Assembly: GCF_019649055.1 (NCBI RefSeq) | Contig: NW_026570238.1 | Location: 1,426,001-1,490,000 of the forward strand | Origin: Paramacrobiotus metropolitanus | Lineage: Eukaryota > Tardigrada > Eutardigrada > Parachela > Macrobiotidae | Direction: 5' to 3' | DNA length: 64,000 nucleotides | In this document: positions 35,426 to 51,329 of the stretch, piece after piece | Layout of the letters: each line of letters starts with the position of its first letter | How positions within the stretch are numbered: position 1 is the first letter of the stretch | The notes under the pieces: model-generated | Told to the model about the DNA's origin: nothing | Seen by the model: only the letters and a program-made list of their open reading frames with translations | Database searches by the model: none | Position numbers and translations under genes: made by a program

Positions 35426-36546
35426 CAGCCCTGCTCAGCCAAGTTGGGGCAGTTTTGTTAAATAATTTATAAATTATCTGCATACACTGTTTTGTTTCTT
35501 GTTTGCAGTTTTCTAGTGTAACTTTTTACTGCGAATTCGATTATTTCAAAAGCGGTACCCTTCGGTGTGCCAGTAGGGAGCCGAGCACTGGTTAAGGGGG
35601 TGGGGTAGTGGTCACTATTAGGGTGCTTATAACTGTCCCTCTGAAGGGCACACCAACAGATATATTTACGAGGGGTTTCTGGAAACTGTTCAGTAAACCA
35701 AAGGCTGTCAGCTATGAGGCAACAAAAAAAGTCTAGCGCAATCGGTGCTCGAGCTGTCCACGAAAGAAGGTGCACCTCCCATAGACTTCTATGTTAAGAA
35801 GTACCTGTTGAAGAATGCGGTTGCCAAGCGCACAGACCTAGGTAACTTCAAGTTGATTTTATCCATGGGTGAAACATGGATCATATTAAAGGATTTTTAT
35901 GTTACGGCGGCCATAAATTGCCCGGACGGAGAAACAGGATGACCGGATGAACAGAAGAAAAGATCAGGAAAGCGGTAGCAAAAAATACTTATGGTTGCCC
36001 TTACAGTGTCTCGTAACGGAATGTCTCGGGCTTATTGTACGAGCAGTAAAGTTTTTATTGACGCTCAGGGCTTCCCCGACAAGATTTCACCGAAAATGGT
36101 TACCCAAAGCATCCCGTGGCTGCACGGCAAGCGTGCAACAGAGGTCAACCCCCAATTCAAAGGTGCTTGCAGACATTCTGCTAAGGTCACCCAGGCTTGG
36201 CCGAAATCGGCTGATGTATGGTATTCTCCGCAAGAGCATTGAATGAGCAACAGCTCACAGTTATTGCCTTTGGTAAACGACGTCATCAAAATTTGTAAAG
36301 AAATTTTAAACACGACTACTGCTACCAAGTTGGGTGGGTTGAGCCGCTTTTTTCCTCTGGCCTACACTGATTATGACCTCACTATAATTCGGCAAGCGTT
36401 CTCAAAGTAAAACCCTTAAGTGCAAAGGACGTCGGATACCCACGGGCCACGGCAACTAAGAAAAAATTAAATAAGAAAGTATTTTATGACGGCTGACCCA
36501 TGCTAATTTTTTGAAAAAACTGCCCCAACTTGGCTGAGCAGGGCTG
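35426..36546 (+). mobile_element. Tc1/mariner-type DNA transposon, decayed
   Basis: Terminal inverted repeats of at least 31 bp, identical: CAGCCCTGCTCAGCCAAGTT... at 35426-35456, and its reverse complement ending at 36546. Both ends are bordered by TA (35424-35425 and 36547-36548), the target duplication of the Tc1/mariner superfamily. The element is 1121 bp, short of the usual 1.3-1.6 kb, and carries only remnants of transposase. Confidence 0.9.
35991..36242 (+). pseudogene. Tc1-type transposase remnant
   Basis: This segment reads VALTVSRNGMSRAY...SAKVTQAWPKSADVWYSP, resembling the DDE region of Tc1-like transposases around APAHTAKxTQxW. The catalytic Asp of the family's QQDGAPAH motif is replaced (FKGACRH). 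Neighbouring pieces in other frames (35745-35942, 36243-36410) indicate frameshifts. It cannot encode an active enzyme. Confidence 0.6.
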
Positions 36547-37113
36547 TAATTGCTTATACATGCACTGTACTAGAATTTTTTACCACCCAGCAGTAAAGTG
36601 TTTAAATATTTAATAACGACTTATTATGACATGAACGCATCCCCTATTCTACGATAGAGTACATAAAATATAATTGCTGAATGTACAATTGTACTCGTAC
36701 AAATGTACATAGCAGTACTACATACGCAAGTCGCGCCTACAGCCGTGCGGATGTTACGTGCGGATGTTAAAAAGGCATGCGGTAAAAACTAAGTCCAGAC
36801 TTCTGGCATCCGGATTTCGCAATTGCACAACCACCAGCTTTGAAATTTTTCACAAATTTTCAGAACCATTAATTACCTTGTGATTTATTTGGAAACAGAA
36901 AGGTACGCGTAATTGTTTTTTGTTTCCCATTTGTTTCCGTGACCCTTTTTAATTTTGTGATAAGATACGGTATCTAAGAGCGGGTGTACGATTTGAGGTC
37001 TACCTTTCGGGGGGCGATTTAAATTTGAGGTTGAATTTTGTTGGATTCTGGCCGATTGCCCATATTACGGTGTATGGTGCGCGAGCGAGTGTGTACTCAC
37101 AAATTACCGAACC

Positions 37114-39078
37114 ATGGCTAGTATGAAAATGAAAAAGCGGTTGCGAGATCGCAGTGAATCTCCTAGCGATGTCAGTGGAGAGGATTGGGAAGATGACAGC
37201 GACGGAGGGTCTGATACAGAAGTAAGCAAGGGTCTTCGTGTGCCTCGGTTTTCCCAAATTACCGGTTTCTTTGCAGCTGCAAGAAGCCTTCGCGAGTGGA
37301 AAGCTGAAACCTGGTTTGAACTATAGTGTGGAGCAGAGGAAACCGTGCGCCAACAATAAGGTACGCTCTACTGCGGGATATGGATTTTTAATGACAGCAA
37401 ACCGTAGAATTTTACTGCACACAGGAAGGCTTAATCCAGAAGCTGGAAGAGATCAAGCTGGACTTGCCCTGGATTGAACGATTGGACTTAACGAGTCGCC
37501 TAGCTCCACTGGCTCCCGAGATTGCCGCACAAATTGGCATTGATCCTAATCTGGTGGTAAAAACCAAATCTGCAGCCAAGAAGACGAAAACGAACGAGGA
37601 TGATGATGTAGTTGTAGAAGAGGAACTGGATAATGTGGACGACGATTTTAAAAGAGAACTGCGATTGTGAGTTAAAAGCTTTTTTTCGGGATATTTTAGT
37701 TGTTTCTCAATTAAGTATGAATCAGATCGGAGATAATTATTTTCTCTGGAGGAGCTTTTTTTGGCGTAGCGTAACATAATATTTTGCAATTAGCATTTTT
37801 GTACGCCTTCTGTTTTTTTAAAATGAATAAAATTTTTTTCCAAGAAATCTAGTTCGTTTTACCTTAATGTTACTTCCCAAAATTTTCAACCTAAACTTAT
37901 GTGTACACGGTAATCGTCTCTGTAAAACAGAAGGTGGGACACCGTTAATAGCTTCTCTTTACTTCGTTGTGCGCTGTTTGTGAATTCGCTTGCGCATTTA
38001 GAAATACTCTGTAATCTTTGGCTTCGTGAATCTGTAATATTTTTAAGGCCTTGATTTTTCTGTAGTTATCGCCAGGCCCAAAGCGCTGTTTTGGAAGCCG
38101 TTCCTCGCCTGCATGCCCTCGGCATTCCTACAAAACGCCCTACTGATTATTTTGCTGAAATGGCTAAATCTGATGAACAGATGAAGAGGATTCGCGAGAA
38201 ACTCATCAGCAAGCAGCAACAAATTGAGCTATCAGAAAAAGCCAAAAAGATGCGAGAGCAAAGGAAATACGGCAAACAAGTGCAACTGGAAGTCATGAAG
38301 AAGCGTCAGGAAGAGAAGAAGCGCATAGCGGAGTCCGTGAAAAAGTTCCGGAAGGGGGCCAAGGGCGAACAGGATGAGCTGGACTTTCTTACCGAACTCG
38401 AAGATTCACGGAAAAATACCAGTAAAGGCACTAACCGACATCAACAGAATCAAAAGGGACCGATAAAGTGAGTAATAACTAGCGATTGTTTCATTTTTGT
38501 AGTTACAACTCATTGTTGCTGTAATACTTATATACCAAGGTGGATAGGGTACCCTATCCACCTTGCTTATACCAAAGCACGACATGAAGCTGTACCAAGG
38601 GGTTACAGTGTAACGAAAAAGTTATGCAGCGCACCCTAATAACGGCCTGCGACAATATGTGCCAGCTGGTGGTGACTTTCGGGAAACCGAATCTGCGCGC
38701 ATGAGCTGTTTACACGGTGCTAGTATCACTACGAAACATTTGTGAATGTGCCATAGTTAAACAATATTTTTTCGTTACTCACTTTTTTTTATTTGGTTCT
38801 GATCGCTGTCGCTGATCGCTTTTACTTTATTTTCATGACATTGTTTGGTTTGCAGGAAAACCGGAAAACAGAAATATAAAGACACTAAATATGGATTTGG
38901 AGGCCAGAAGAAACGATCAAAATACAATACCAAAGACAGTGCGGATGACGTTCATGGGAAATTTGATCGAAGAAAGCACGGCTCGGCTCCAGGAAACCGC
39001 AAAGGAAAGAAGCCTGCACAAAAAAGGCCGGGAAAAGTCACACGGTTGAAGATGAAAAGTAATAAGAGTAAACGGTAA
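37114..39078 (+). CDS. EBNA1BP2: rRNA-processing protein EBP2 (EBNA1BP2 homologue)
   Basis: Nucleolar factor needed for 27S/28S pre-rRNA processing and 60S subunit assembly. Exons 37114-37221, 37277-37360, 37425-37666, 38066-38467, 38856-39078; 1059 nt, 352 aa. LQEAFASGKLKPGLN matches human LQDAFSRGLLKPGLN. LDLPWIERLDLT matches DLEWVERLDVT. FYRQAQSAVLEAVPRLH and PTKRPTDYFAEMAKSDEQM are nearly identical to the human protein. The C-terminus is Lys/Arg-rich, ending in a nucleolar-type tail (YGFGGQKKRSKYNTKDS...). An acidic N-terminus (SGEDWEDDSDGGSDTE) is typical. Human length is 306 aa. All introns are GT-AG; intron 4 contains a 30-bp palindrome. Confidence 0.95.
38536..38565. repeat. Perfect 30-bp palindrome in EBP2 intron 4
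   Basis: CAAGGTGGATAGGGT followed directly by its exact reverse complement, centred on GGTACC. There is no spacer. Confidence 0.92.
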
Positions 39079-39366
39079 CTTTCAAAAGTTTTCTGAAGAT
39101 TTGTTGTTATAGTAATGGTTTGTTTTCTTCCGAAATAGAGTTTGTTGTTTGAAGTTTTTCGCAGCCTGACAAAGATAAACGATGTCATATGTGTTATGTA
39201 CCTCGGATCCTACAGTAGTATGAAACATAACATCACTATTACTGCTAATAACGCATGAGATTGGTACTGTAGAATAGGTACTTCTAGCGTTAATAATGTG
39301 ACAGCTTATACGAAACGTGAGTAGACGGATGAGGTGCATCTGAAATCTTATGGGCAAAGGAAGGAA

Positions 39367-39372
39367 AATAAA
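39367..39372 (+). terminator. Polyadenylation signal, EBP2
   Basis: AATAAA 289 bp after the EBP2 stop, the first canonical signal on this strand. Confidence 0.55.
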
Positions 39373-39904
39373 ACAAGAGATTAATTATAATAAATGAACT
39401 TGATAAAATTGACAAAGTCGGTGTGCAGTCTTATTGATTTGAAAGGAAAATATACGCGAGGGGTACAAAAGTAATTTCATGATAAGAAGTGAAAGCGATC
39501 GTAGGTCACACTTCGATTTCGTGTACAGGTTTTAATCAAGGTTCATCATCATGTACAATACATCGTGCTCGTGACTGCTTGGGCAATAAAAATATAAATA
39601 TTACGAAATAAGTTATTGGGATTTTACAATACTCGCTACTTCCTGCTTAAGATAGAAATGCATCTATCCCTCTCCACACGGACGGTAAAATTAAAAAATA
39701 TGCTATCTAATTGCAAGATATTCCCGTTCTTTTTTTTTTCTTGCATGAGATTTTTATATGTGTCGTGTAACCAGCAATAGTTTTACCAGCCTGAATGCGA
39801 TAATACGAATTCTTCGATCGATTACAGCAGGAAGTGCGTACAAATAATTATTTACAATTATTTACACTTGTTAAAAATATTGTTTCGAATCAAATAGTAT
39901 CTAC

Positions 39905-39964
39905 ATATGGTACATTAAATCGAATAGTATTCTATATAATATGGTACATTAAATGGAATAGTAT
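39905..39964. repeat. Direct repeat of 26 bp
   Basis: ATATGGTACATTAAATCGAA... at 39905-39930 and again with one mismatch at 39939-39964, in the spacer between EBP2 and the oxidase. The rest of 39373-40394 holds no gene. Confidence 0.8.
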
Positions 39965-40394
39965 AATTATGGCAATCAAATTGCATAATTTATGGTAGAT
40001 TGTTTTGAAAACCTACAGAACAAAATTACCTACAATAATGATTTGTAATAAGCACAGTTCCACTAAATCCCTCTACGTCGACCTTGTACAGATGTCATAC
40101 GGCAGTACCCTTACTGCCAAAATTCACCTGTTACTTGTTAGTATACAACTGTGCAGGTTTAATGTCGTTTCGTTACAGCGCTTACGGGTACGGGTAGGGT
40201 GTATAACCGGAAGATGAAATATGTACGAACTCAAATCGTCGTTATCGCAACTCTGATATGGTGAGTGGCAATGACGCCTCTTATAAACTATTTAAAGGCA
40301 GATTAAAGTAGAATCAAGCTAATTTCAGTTGCATTTTAATTGTCGTTTTGGTTGTGCAGGTTTCTTGTTGATGTTTTGATCTACATTTAAGGCG

Positions 40395-44449
<4,055 letters not shown>

Positions 44450-44452
<3 letters not shown>

Positions 44453-44773
44453 CTAGGACGGGAATCACTCTCGCTGGAAGATGCAGTTCCGCCAGTCCAG
44501 GAGGACGCCGGTCTGCTGTTTCTCAGCGCTGACCTATCGAGTGGCAGCCGACAGGGGCGCGACAAATGGCCTCTCAACAATGACATGTCACGTGAAGCCA
44601 TTGATGAGGTACGTCCAAAGGAGGTTGAGCTGATAATTTTATCAGTGAAAAGATAGATATCACATTTTCTGTAAGAGCACCATTTTATTTGTTAACTTAA
44701 GTTTTAATTGCAGGAACCAATGGAACATCGTTCCTATGATAAACTGGAGGGGAATGATGAAGAACCACCCTAA
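44450..44773 (+). other. Candidate stop-codon readthrough extension (UGA CUA G), 71 residues, two exons
   Basis: After TGA (44450-44452) the same frame continues CTA GGA CGG GAA... without stop to a GTACGT donor at 44609. It resumes in phase 0 after TTAATTGCAG at 44714 and ends at TAA 44771-44773 (...DEEPP). The extension is hydrophilic and acidic with no PTS1. UGA CUA G is the well-characterised readthrough context of metazoan genes such as MDH1, LDHB, AQP4 and OPRL1. The splice site phase matches across an intron of 105 bp. Confidence 0.6.
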
Positions 44774-45156
44774 AATTAAAGCGCTGTGAACAGAAAGACC
44801 AAGCCACTCGCATTAAGTGCGCTTTAATTGATATTTTCGGAAATATGAGGACATATATATTTCACTTCCTAAGCATTTGCACCGCTTTTGATAACCGCAC
44901 GATAACGCACGATTGTTTGCCTGTAATTAATTTGTGAATGAATTTCGTGCGTTATTCTGCATAAACATAACCTCTAATACAGTGAAAAGAGACAAACTTA
45001 GCTTTTCCTGCCGTAATTTTTTTTTATAATTTTCCTGAATTGATTCTTTTGATACGCCTTTCCCGATTTCCTGAGTTTGCAACTTGTTATAACTTTGAGC
45101 AGTGTGCTGCATATACAGTGTGTATCTGTTGCAGTGTCTTTTCTAAGCCTATTGTT

Positions 45157-45162
45157 AATAAA
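45157..45162 (+). terminator. Polyadenylation signal, polyamine oxidase
   Basis: AATAAA about 380 bp after the extended ORF and 700 bp after the UGA. The extension therefore lies inside the mature transcript. Confidence 0.5.
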
Positions 45163-46092
45163 TGTTTGAGACCAGATTGAAGTGAGCAAAATGTGCTCAA
45201 AGACCCTTAGAAAAAAGTCTACATTCGCTCTTACAATGACGCATACTACTTAATTTATGTTGAAATATCTGTTGTCTCATGGTATGAAAAATTAAGAAAT
45301 ATGAATTTTCTTGTTTGTTTGTTTTTTTCAGTTGCAGTTGTCTGCACACTGAGACTTTCTATACCTGATAAAGTATAGTATAGGACATCACATGAAAAAT
45401 ATAGGGTACTTTTGCGTGGTTTCTCGTGCATAACGCTACAGCTGCTCATAATTGTTTTAGTAGAACAATTAATAAACGCAACGACAGCGTTTTCCTGGTT
45501 TGAATCGGCTCTTCTTTAACTTTGTCAGTAAGCGCTTTGTACAAATGTTAAATCATAGTACCGTCTGATGAACGTAGCTTATTGTAAACGGCAGTAATAA
45601 ATGGGCCCTGTGCGCATAGTTTACGCACTGTGCCATTTCATAGATTTATGGTTGTCATCCGGATGCTAAATCTCTGCATCAACAGTACCACTTAATCAAC
45701 CACAATTACTTTGCTGAAGTTTTGATGCGGAATGCTAGATTCTGTTATGTAAATCAAGCCATCTTGTTGTAACTAAAATTAGACATTCAGTATACCACAG
45801 TTTTTGCTGTGGACTATGAGTTGGCGAAATAATAACCTGGGTGCAGATTAAGCAAAAGGCAGATAATAAAGCGTTATTTCGTGTACCGTATTATGTTAAT
45901 TCAAAGCAGCACATTCCGCAAATATGCAGCTGCAGTATATGACCTTACAGCTGTTGCTATATACACGCTACGATTGCCTAGCATAATTATTTTTTGTTTT
46001 GGGAGATCGTCTTCTAAAACGTCAAACTTTTGCTTTTGGATTCGGCGCCGTGTGACATTATAAAGAATTTTATAAGGCTGTATTGGAGCAAA
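45163..46092. other. Intergenic
   Basis: No gene recognised on either strand; AT-rich spacer before the astacin-like cluster. Confidence 0.45.
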
Positions 46093-48475
46093 ATGGTTAG
46101 GTTTACTTTCGTTTATTTTTTAAAGTCTTTTACTGATATTGTGACTTATGCTACCCTGCTGTATACTTTATTTCAAAACAATTATGTGGTTGTTTGTACT
46201 ACGCTAACCGCATTTAAGCGTTCTGCAAACCTGGGGGTTCCAATTCGATCAGCAATCGGACGAGATACTCGGTACACAGAACCTATTTGATTTTACGAGA
46301 TAAAAGTTAATTAGCCAACCTAGGAATGCTCCAGCTTTTGATTTATTTTGTCATGATTTAATCCAGCTACATTTTACAAATCCTCATGCGATGTGTACAG
46401 GTTTGTACCTTGGGAAAACTCTACCGCCATATTATACCGGCTTGATCCTGCTTATTGTAAGTTGAAAATACGCGTCCTGTTCAGCACGCGTTGGAGCTTT
46501 TATCCTATGCACTTGCTGAACAAGTTTCATTTATGTGTATTTTAAAGAAGGTTTTTGATAGCCGCTGGAGAACTTGCTCTTATTCAACAGGCCATGACTC
46601 AGATATCAGTAAGTATCGCTTCCTTCCTGATGCAGAATTTTATATAGTACTTAGATGTACGCTTCAACAATAAAATGCAGCAAAAGTGTAGCATAATTTG
46701 CTGTCATTCTTGACCTTTGGATTGTTTAGTCAGACATGAAAGGTTGCATCCGGTTTCAACCTTACTCGGTGGAAATCAACAATGGAATGGATTTTCTCTA
46801 TATTTCCAGAACGCTGAACTCCGGGTAAGTGTATATTCCTCAAACTACCTTTCGTAAAGTTAATTTTTCTAGCAGCAGCTCCCAAGAAAAAACGAAAGCG
46901 TGGACGGCAGCCGAATGATGGAACTGACCACCAGTTCACATACTGTCATGAAAGCTACCTCGTACCATGCATCTTCCAGAGCCGCGTTGGTTGTCGAAGC
47001 CGTGCAGCCGTTTCTTGTTTAGTATTAGTACCACCACTAGCACAATCAGGTTGAATGATAATTTGGGAAAATTCAAAATTAGATGTGTCAAGAAAGTTCA
47101 ATGTGAGAACGTTCTGGTGGTCCGAACATACCTAATAGCTGCGGTCTTATGAATTAAATTTCCTTGTTTTGTTCCAGGAGTACTATGCCGACGTGCTTCT
47201 CTTTCCCTGGTGAGATATTCGTGTGCCTTTAATGATCGACATTACTTTGACAATTTATACGTACTCACTTTTCCAAGTACCCAAATACAACGTTGCCAAT
47301 AATTAGGAAGGGTGGTATCACAAGACGGTGCAGGGCAAAAGGTGGCATTATTCAACAGTCCTAACGGGAACGGGTGCATGGATTCCGTACGCGATGTAAT
47401 GAAATTTTTAGCACATGCTCTTGGGCTTCGCAACGAGTATAACAGGTACTATTACATGGTACCTTTTATCATAATTTCAAACTTTACAGAAAGTAAACCT
47501 GCATGTGGCAGAAATATTAATTGCGTTTTAGGCCGGACAGAGACAAGTACATCACCGTGTTCACAAATAATATCAAATCAGGTACGAGTAGAAACATTTT
47601 GGTTAAAATATTATAGTTGTCTATGCAAATTTTTGTAAATCGTAACATGTCAAGAATCTGAAATATTGCAGAAATGCGGTCGCTAAACTTATTCATGAAG
47701 TATACGCCGGATCAAGTGGATTATCTCAATACGGAATTCGATTATAACAGTGTACGTCTGACGGTGTGAGCAAAAAACATATATTTAAAAATAATAATTA
47801 TGTTCAGATCTAGATAGGTACAGTGCATTATGTTAGTAAAATTATGACCGTTGTCAGTAGGTTTTGATAGCTAACAATTTTTAAAAGGTGAAAGGTGGGT
47901 TGTAACGGTACAGCTACGTATCCGTGGATTTTAATTTTTACAATACAGAATTCATTTAATATCAAGTATAATAGCGAACACAGATTGTGCAAAATTTTAC
48001 ATGCTATGATGCTAATATCCATACATTTTCTAGATAACAATGCCAAGCCCAACAAAATATGCAAACCCAGGAAGCGTCATCTTTGCGTCAAGCCGCTCAG
48101 GACAAGGATTTGGAAATCTTCCAAGATTGAGCCAAAGTGACTGCATTGGAATCGGACTCCAGTACACCCAATGCAATTTCGCAACGTGTAGCGATCGTAA
48201 GCAATTTAGCAAAAAATAATTACTTCTCTCAATTAGCAAAAACCAGTACTTCAATCAAAATCTAATGGTAAGTGCAAATGTTAATATAATGTTAACTGCT
48301 ATCTACTTCGAGTTAAACTTTGCGTACGTAGCACTTTGAATACAGTATTTCTTTTCACTTGGCAGCATACCTCCGCACTTCCGGTTCAAGAAACAGTATT
48401 GCTGCAGCGTCCCGAGCAGGAGGTTCAAGCGTTATTTTTGGATTAGCCATGAAATCGGAAGGAAATGATTCATAA
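46093..48475 (+). CDS. Astacin-family pseudo-peptidase, copy 1
   Basis: Exons 46093-46271, 46401-46456, 46562-46608, 46730-46824, 47178-47209, 47307-47445, 47532-47581, 47672-47751, 48034-48196, 48366-48475; 951 nt, 316 aa. Order: hydrophobic N-terminus, GRDTRFVPW...AILYRLDPAY, IQQAMTQIS, GCIRFQPY, TCFSFPGR, DVMKFLAHALGLRNEYNRPD, RDKYITVFTNNI, FDYNSITMPS, LSQSDCIGIG. This is the astacin (M12A) order: xxPYxI, AMxxI, CIRFVP, CxSxVG, HELMHALGFxHEQSRPDRD, DYxSxMHY. Of the zinc site HExxHxxGxxH, the first His is Lys, the Glu is Phe and the third His is Asn; only the middle His remains. The Met-turn has SITMPS in place of SxMHY. No peptidase activity is expected. The first exon is the least certain. 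Intron phases match copies 2 and 3. Confidence 0.8.
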
Positions 48476-49866
48476 CTCATAAAAGGATTTGAATTCCATC
48501 ATTCGTGAAACTGCTTTTTGTGATATTATGTACCTAATTAGTAATGCATGTATGTCCGTTTAAAATGAAGACCGAATTACTAAGGTCAAATATACTTCTT
48601 TGAAGTGTCTGTTGCATTTTCTACTTTTTACTCCAGATTGACTCATCGTGAATATGCTGGTCGAAAGTTTATACTAAAAGAAAAAAACTAAGGTCAAACG
48701 CTCTACAGGCACTGCGGCACTGCTCTACAGGTGATGCGAATTCTATAGATAATACAAATACTGGTGCGAATACTGTGGATAGGTAATACCTGGCTGAATA
48801 ACGGGTTTGTAGATTAGTTGCGTGCGGTCGATGTCTGCAAGAAATATCTACATGAGTCATGAAATATATTTAAAGCAAAATACGAGCATCTTTGAAAAAA
48901 ATGGTTTTACTGGAATACTTTCATTCGTTTATTTGAATTAAATGGGGAGTTTTATTTTTTTTTTAACTTACGCCGATTTTTTAAATTTGGCTATTACCGG
49001 TTTCGTATGGCAAATATGGACACAAAGCCAGCTGCAAAACGGCAACAAAATGAAATGCGGCACTGACACTATACTCTAACGACCAGCTCAAGTCTTTGGC
49101 AATTCGAAATTCATATATTTGTAAGCGCACCAAGTGAGTAATAAACACATCAGTACTTTAGTGATCAAAAACGCTTCCGTGACCTTTTTCTAGAATACGC
49201 TACTCTGAAGTAACCGCTATGTACATCTACTCAATAAATGGCCTATTCTCTATAATGGTAAGTCAATAGTCCAACATCTAGCTTGCCTTGCGTATGCAGC
49301 AATATGTGCTTACAAATTGGTTTCACAGTAAACAAATTTTTGGCTATTAGAAACCCGATGGAAACGACAAAAAATATTGACGATAGGTTGCTGACGGCAC
49401 GCATAATTTATTAGGCATATAGCAGATATAGGTTACTTTGCTTTAACTACCTACATTGTCTGTCCACTGATTCGAACTACCTACTTATGGATAAGTCGGC
49501 TCGCATTTGAATTTTTAAAGTGCCACGATACGCGTTCTCCTGCGTCTCTCGCCTGCTTTATAAAATATGTTCCTGAATATTAAACTGAAACATAGTTTGC
49601 TTTAAAGCAATTGTATTTGCATGTACTCTCTTTTGTAGAAAGGTTCGCACATGTTGATGTTAAAAAATTACAGATGTTGATGTTAAAAAATAAGGCTAAG
49701 GCTAAGAAAACCACAATGCTGCGAATACGGGACGAAAACCGACTGAAGCCATTACAGTTGTTTTTTTTTAAAACAACTGGCGCTCGCTTGCTTATGTTCG
49801 AATAACAGTATGTCATCTAATAACGAAATAAATAAAGAAAATTACGAGATTTTGACGGTTAAGTCA
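48476..49866. other. Intergenic
   Basis: No gene recognised. A short AAGGCT repeat occurs at about 49691-49705. The DNA transposon's target duplication follows at 49867. Confidence 0.45.
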
Positions 49867-49876
49867 CGCTCCGGTC
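49867..49876 (+). repeat. Target-site duplication, left
   Basis: CGCTCCGGTC immediately outside the left terminal repeat; identical 10 bp at 52073-52082. Confidence 0.88.
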
Positions 49877-50327
49877 GGGTAATACTAATTAATGTTACTG
49901 GTACTGGTAGTGTTACTGGTAGTGGTACAATAGAATGGTACTGGTACTGGTACTGGTAGTAAAAATGGTACTGTTACTGGTAGTGGTACTGGTTGTGGTA
50001 GTGGCATCACGTTATGGTACTGGTGCTGTTACTGGTAATGTGAAAAACAAAATTATTAGGATATGTTGTTAAATTTTGGAGAACAACTTCATATAACATC
50101 GTTGCCGTATAGCACCCGTTGACCTTTTACAAATTTAGGTTTAAACAATTTTGAGCAGTTTTTAATGTTTTAGTGCAGTTCTCATGTTTTAATGTGCCAC
50201 TTTTGTTACCTGACATGTACACAATCACTTATAAACTGTAGATCAGCTTCAGCCAAATGTAATTATAGCGCTTCTTTAAAGCAGTTACATTTTGGTCAGT
50301 TTACATCATCATTTTGGCGCAGCTCTA

Positions 50328-50918
50328 ATGATGATTACGTCGATTTCAGTGGAGCTGCTCGCTGAACTTTTAGGTAAGGCCAAGTCGATCTTGGCAAAGC
50401 CAAATCCTGTGGTCGGTACGCCGGGAGGTGTCGCGACAAATTTTATGGTCGTGGGATACAAAGCTGGATTAACCCATCAGGTGAAACTCGATACAGTTAA
50501 ACAAAAAATAAAGTGCGACAAAAGCTGTAAATCGTTTGCGGCATTTGGAGTGTGTCCTGAGGTTTTGGCGGTAGCTATTCATCAAAAAGCAGTGGATGAA
50601 TTGGTGGCGTGGTTGAACTCTCCAGCGCTGCAGAGTTGCAGTCGGTGCGGTATGTCCAGTTTGATAGAGTCCGCAGCTCCAGCGAATGCCGGTAGAAAAC
50701 CACAAGGTACAAGCAGGAGAATGGGATCAAATACTCGTTCGGCTGCACCGACGTCGGTACTTCGAGTATCAACAGTCTGTCGTTCTTCATTTTTGACTAC
50801 GCAGGTGACTGCTGCTTCGTGCGCACGTAAGCGCAAGCGTGCTGAGATCGAAACGCCTTGCATAACAATTTCATCCGATAAGCAAACGGAAAATCGATCT
50901 GCATGCGGGCTATCGTAA
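50328..50918 (+). pseudogene. Transposon ORF 1: degenerate SWIM-like zinc-finger region
   Basis: 196 codons from ATG 50328. SVELLAELLGKAKSILAKPN...VVGTPGG is followed by KIKCDKSCKSFAAFGVCPEVLAVA. The latter resembles the CDxxCxxFKxxxICSHxVAVA finger of a family widespread in cnidarian and mollusc genomes (recalled). The His of the finger is replaced (CPE instead of CSH), so metal binding is doubtful. Then GRKPQGTSRR, a basic Ser/Arg-rich stretch. No DDE catalytic core lies upstream within the element. Probably the leftover C-terminal part of a transposase. Confidence 0.55.
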
Positions 50919-51041
50919 AACAAAACATTATGCCGCAATTTTTCAGGAGATTAGTGTAGAGCAACTCGGGGAAAAACCACAACCTGATCCTGGAGAATAC
51001 GAACTGTGGCTACTTCAGGACTGTAATAAAAATACCGCCAA

Positions 51042-51329
51042 ATGATGTGGCTGCACACGAAAGTTCAAAAGACTGATGATATACCATTGCCGCCAAATGA
51101 TCTAGTGTTTGTAACAGTCGGTCGTCGCTCTTATCTATTGTCTGGAAGCACTTCTGAGAAGGGAAAACCTGGAAATGTGCAAGTTCACGCTGTTTCAAGC
51201 TGTCTCGTACAAGTTTCAAGACGGGTGAAAGTAGCGGAACTTTCTTCGGCGAAAAAATGCACTTCTGCGGCTACTAAGAACAAGTTGCAGCCGGCAAACG
51301 AAGAGGCGCTGTGGAAGTTGTGGAAATAG
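51042..51329 (+). pseudogene. Transposon ORF 2: C-terminal transposase-like remnant
   Basis: 95 codons, offset in frame from ORF 1. It contains IPLPPNDLVFVTVGRR...SGSTSEKGKPGNVQVHAVSSC, resembling the tail of the same SWIM-finger family (PPNDLVxVxxxRR...STGxxxxKxGNxxxHVxxxC). The 120 bp between the two ORFs contain stops in all useful frames, so the product is broken. Confidence 0.45.

Noticed and set aside
49877-50020. Simple GGTACT microsatellite
   Set aside because: The tract is an inverse copy of 51923-52072, including non-repetitive bases, and is better read as a terminal inverted repeat.
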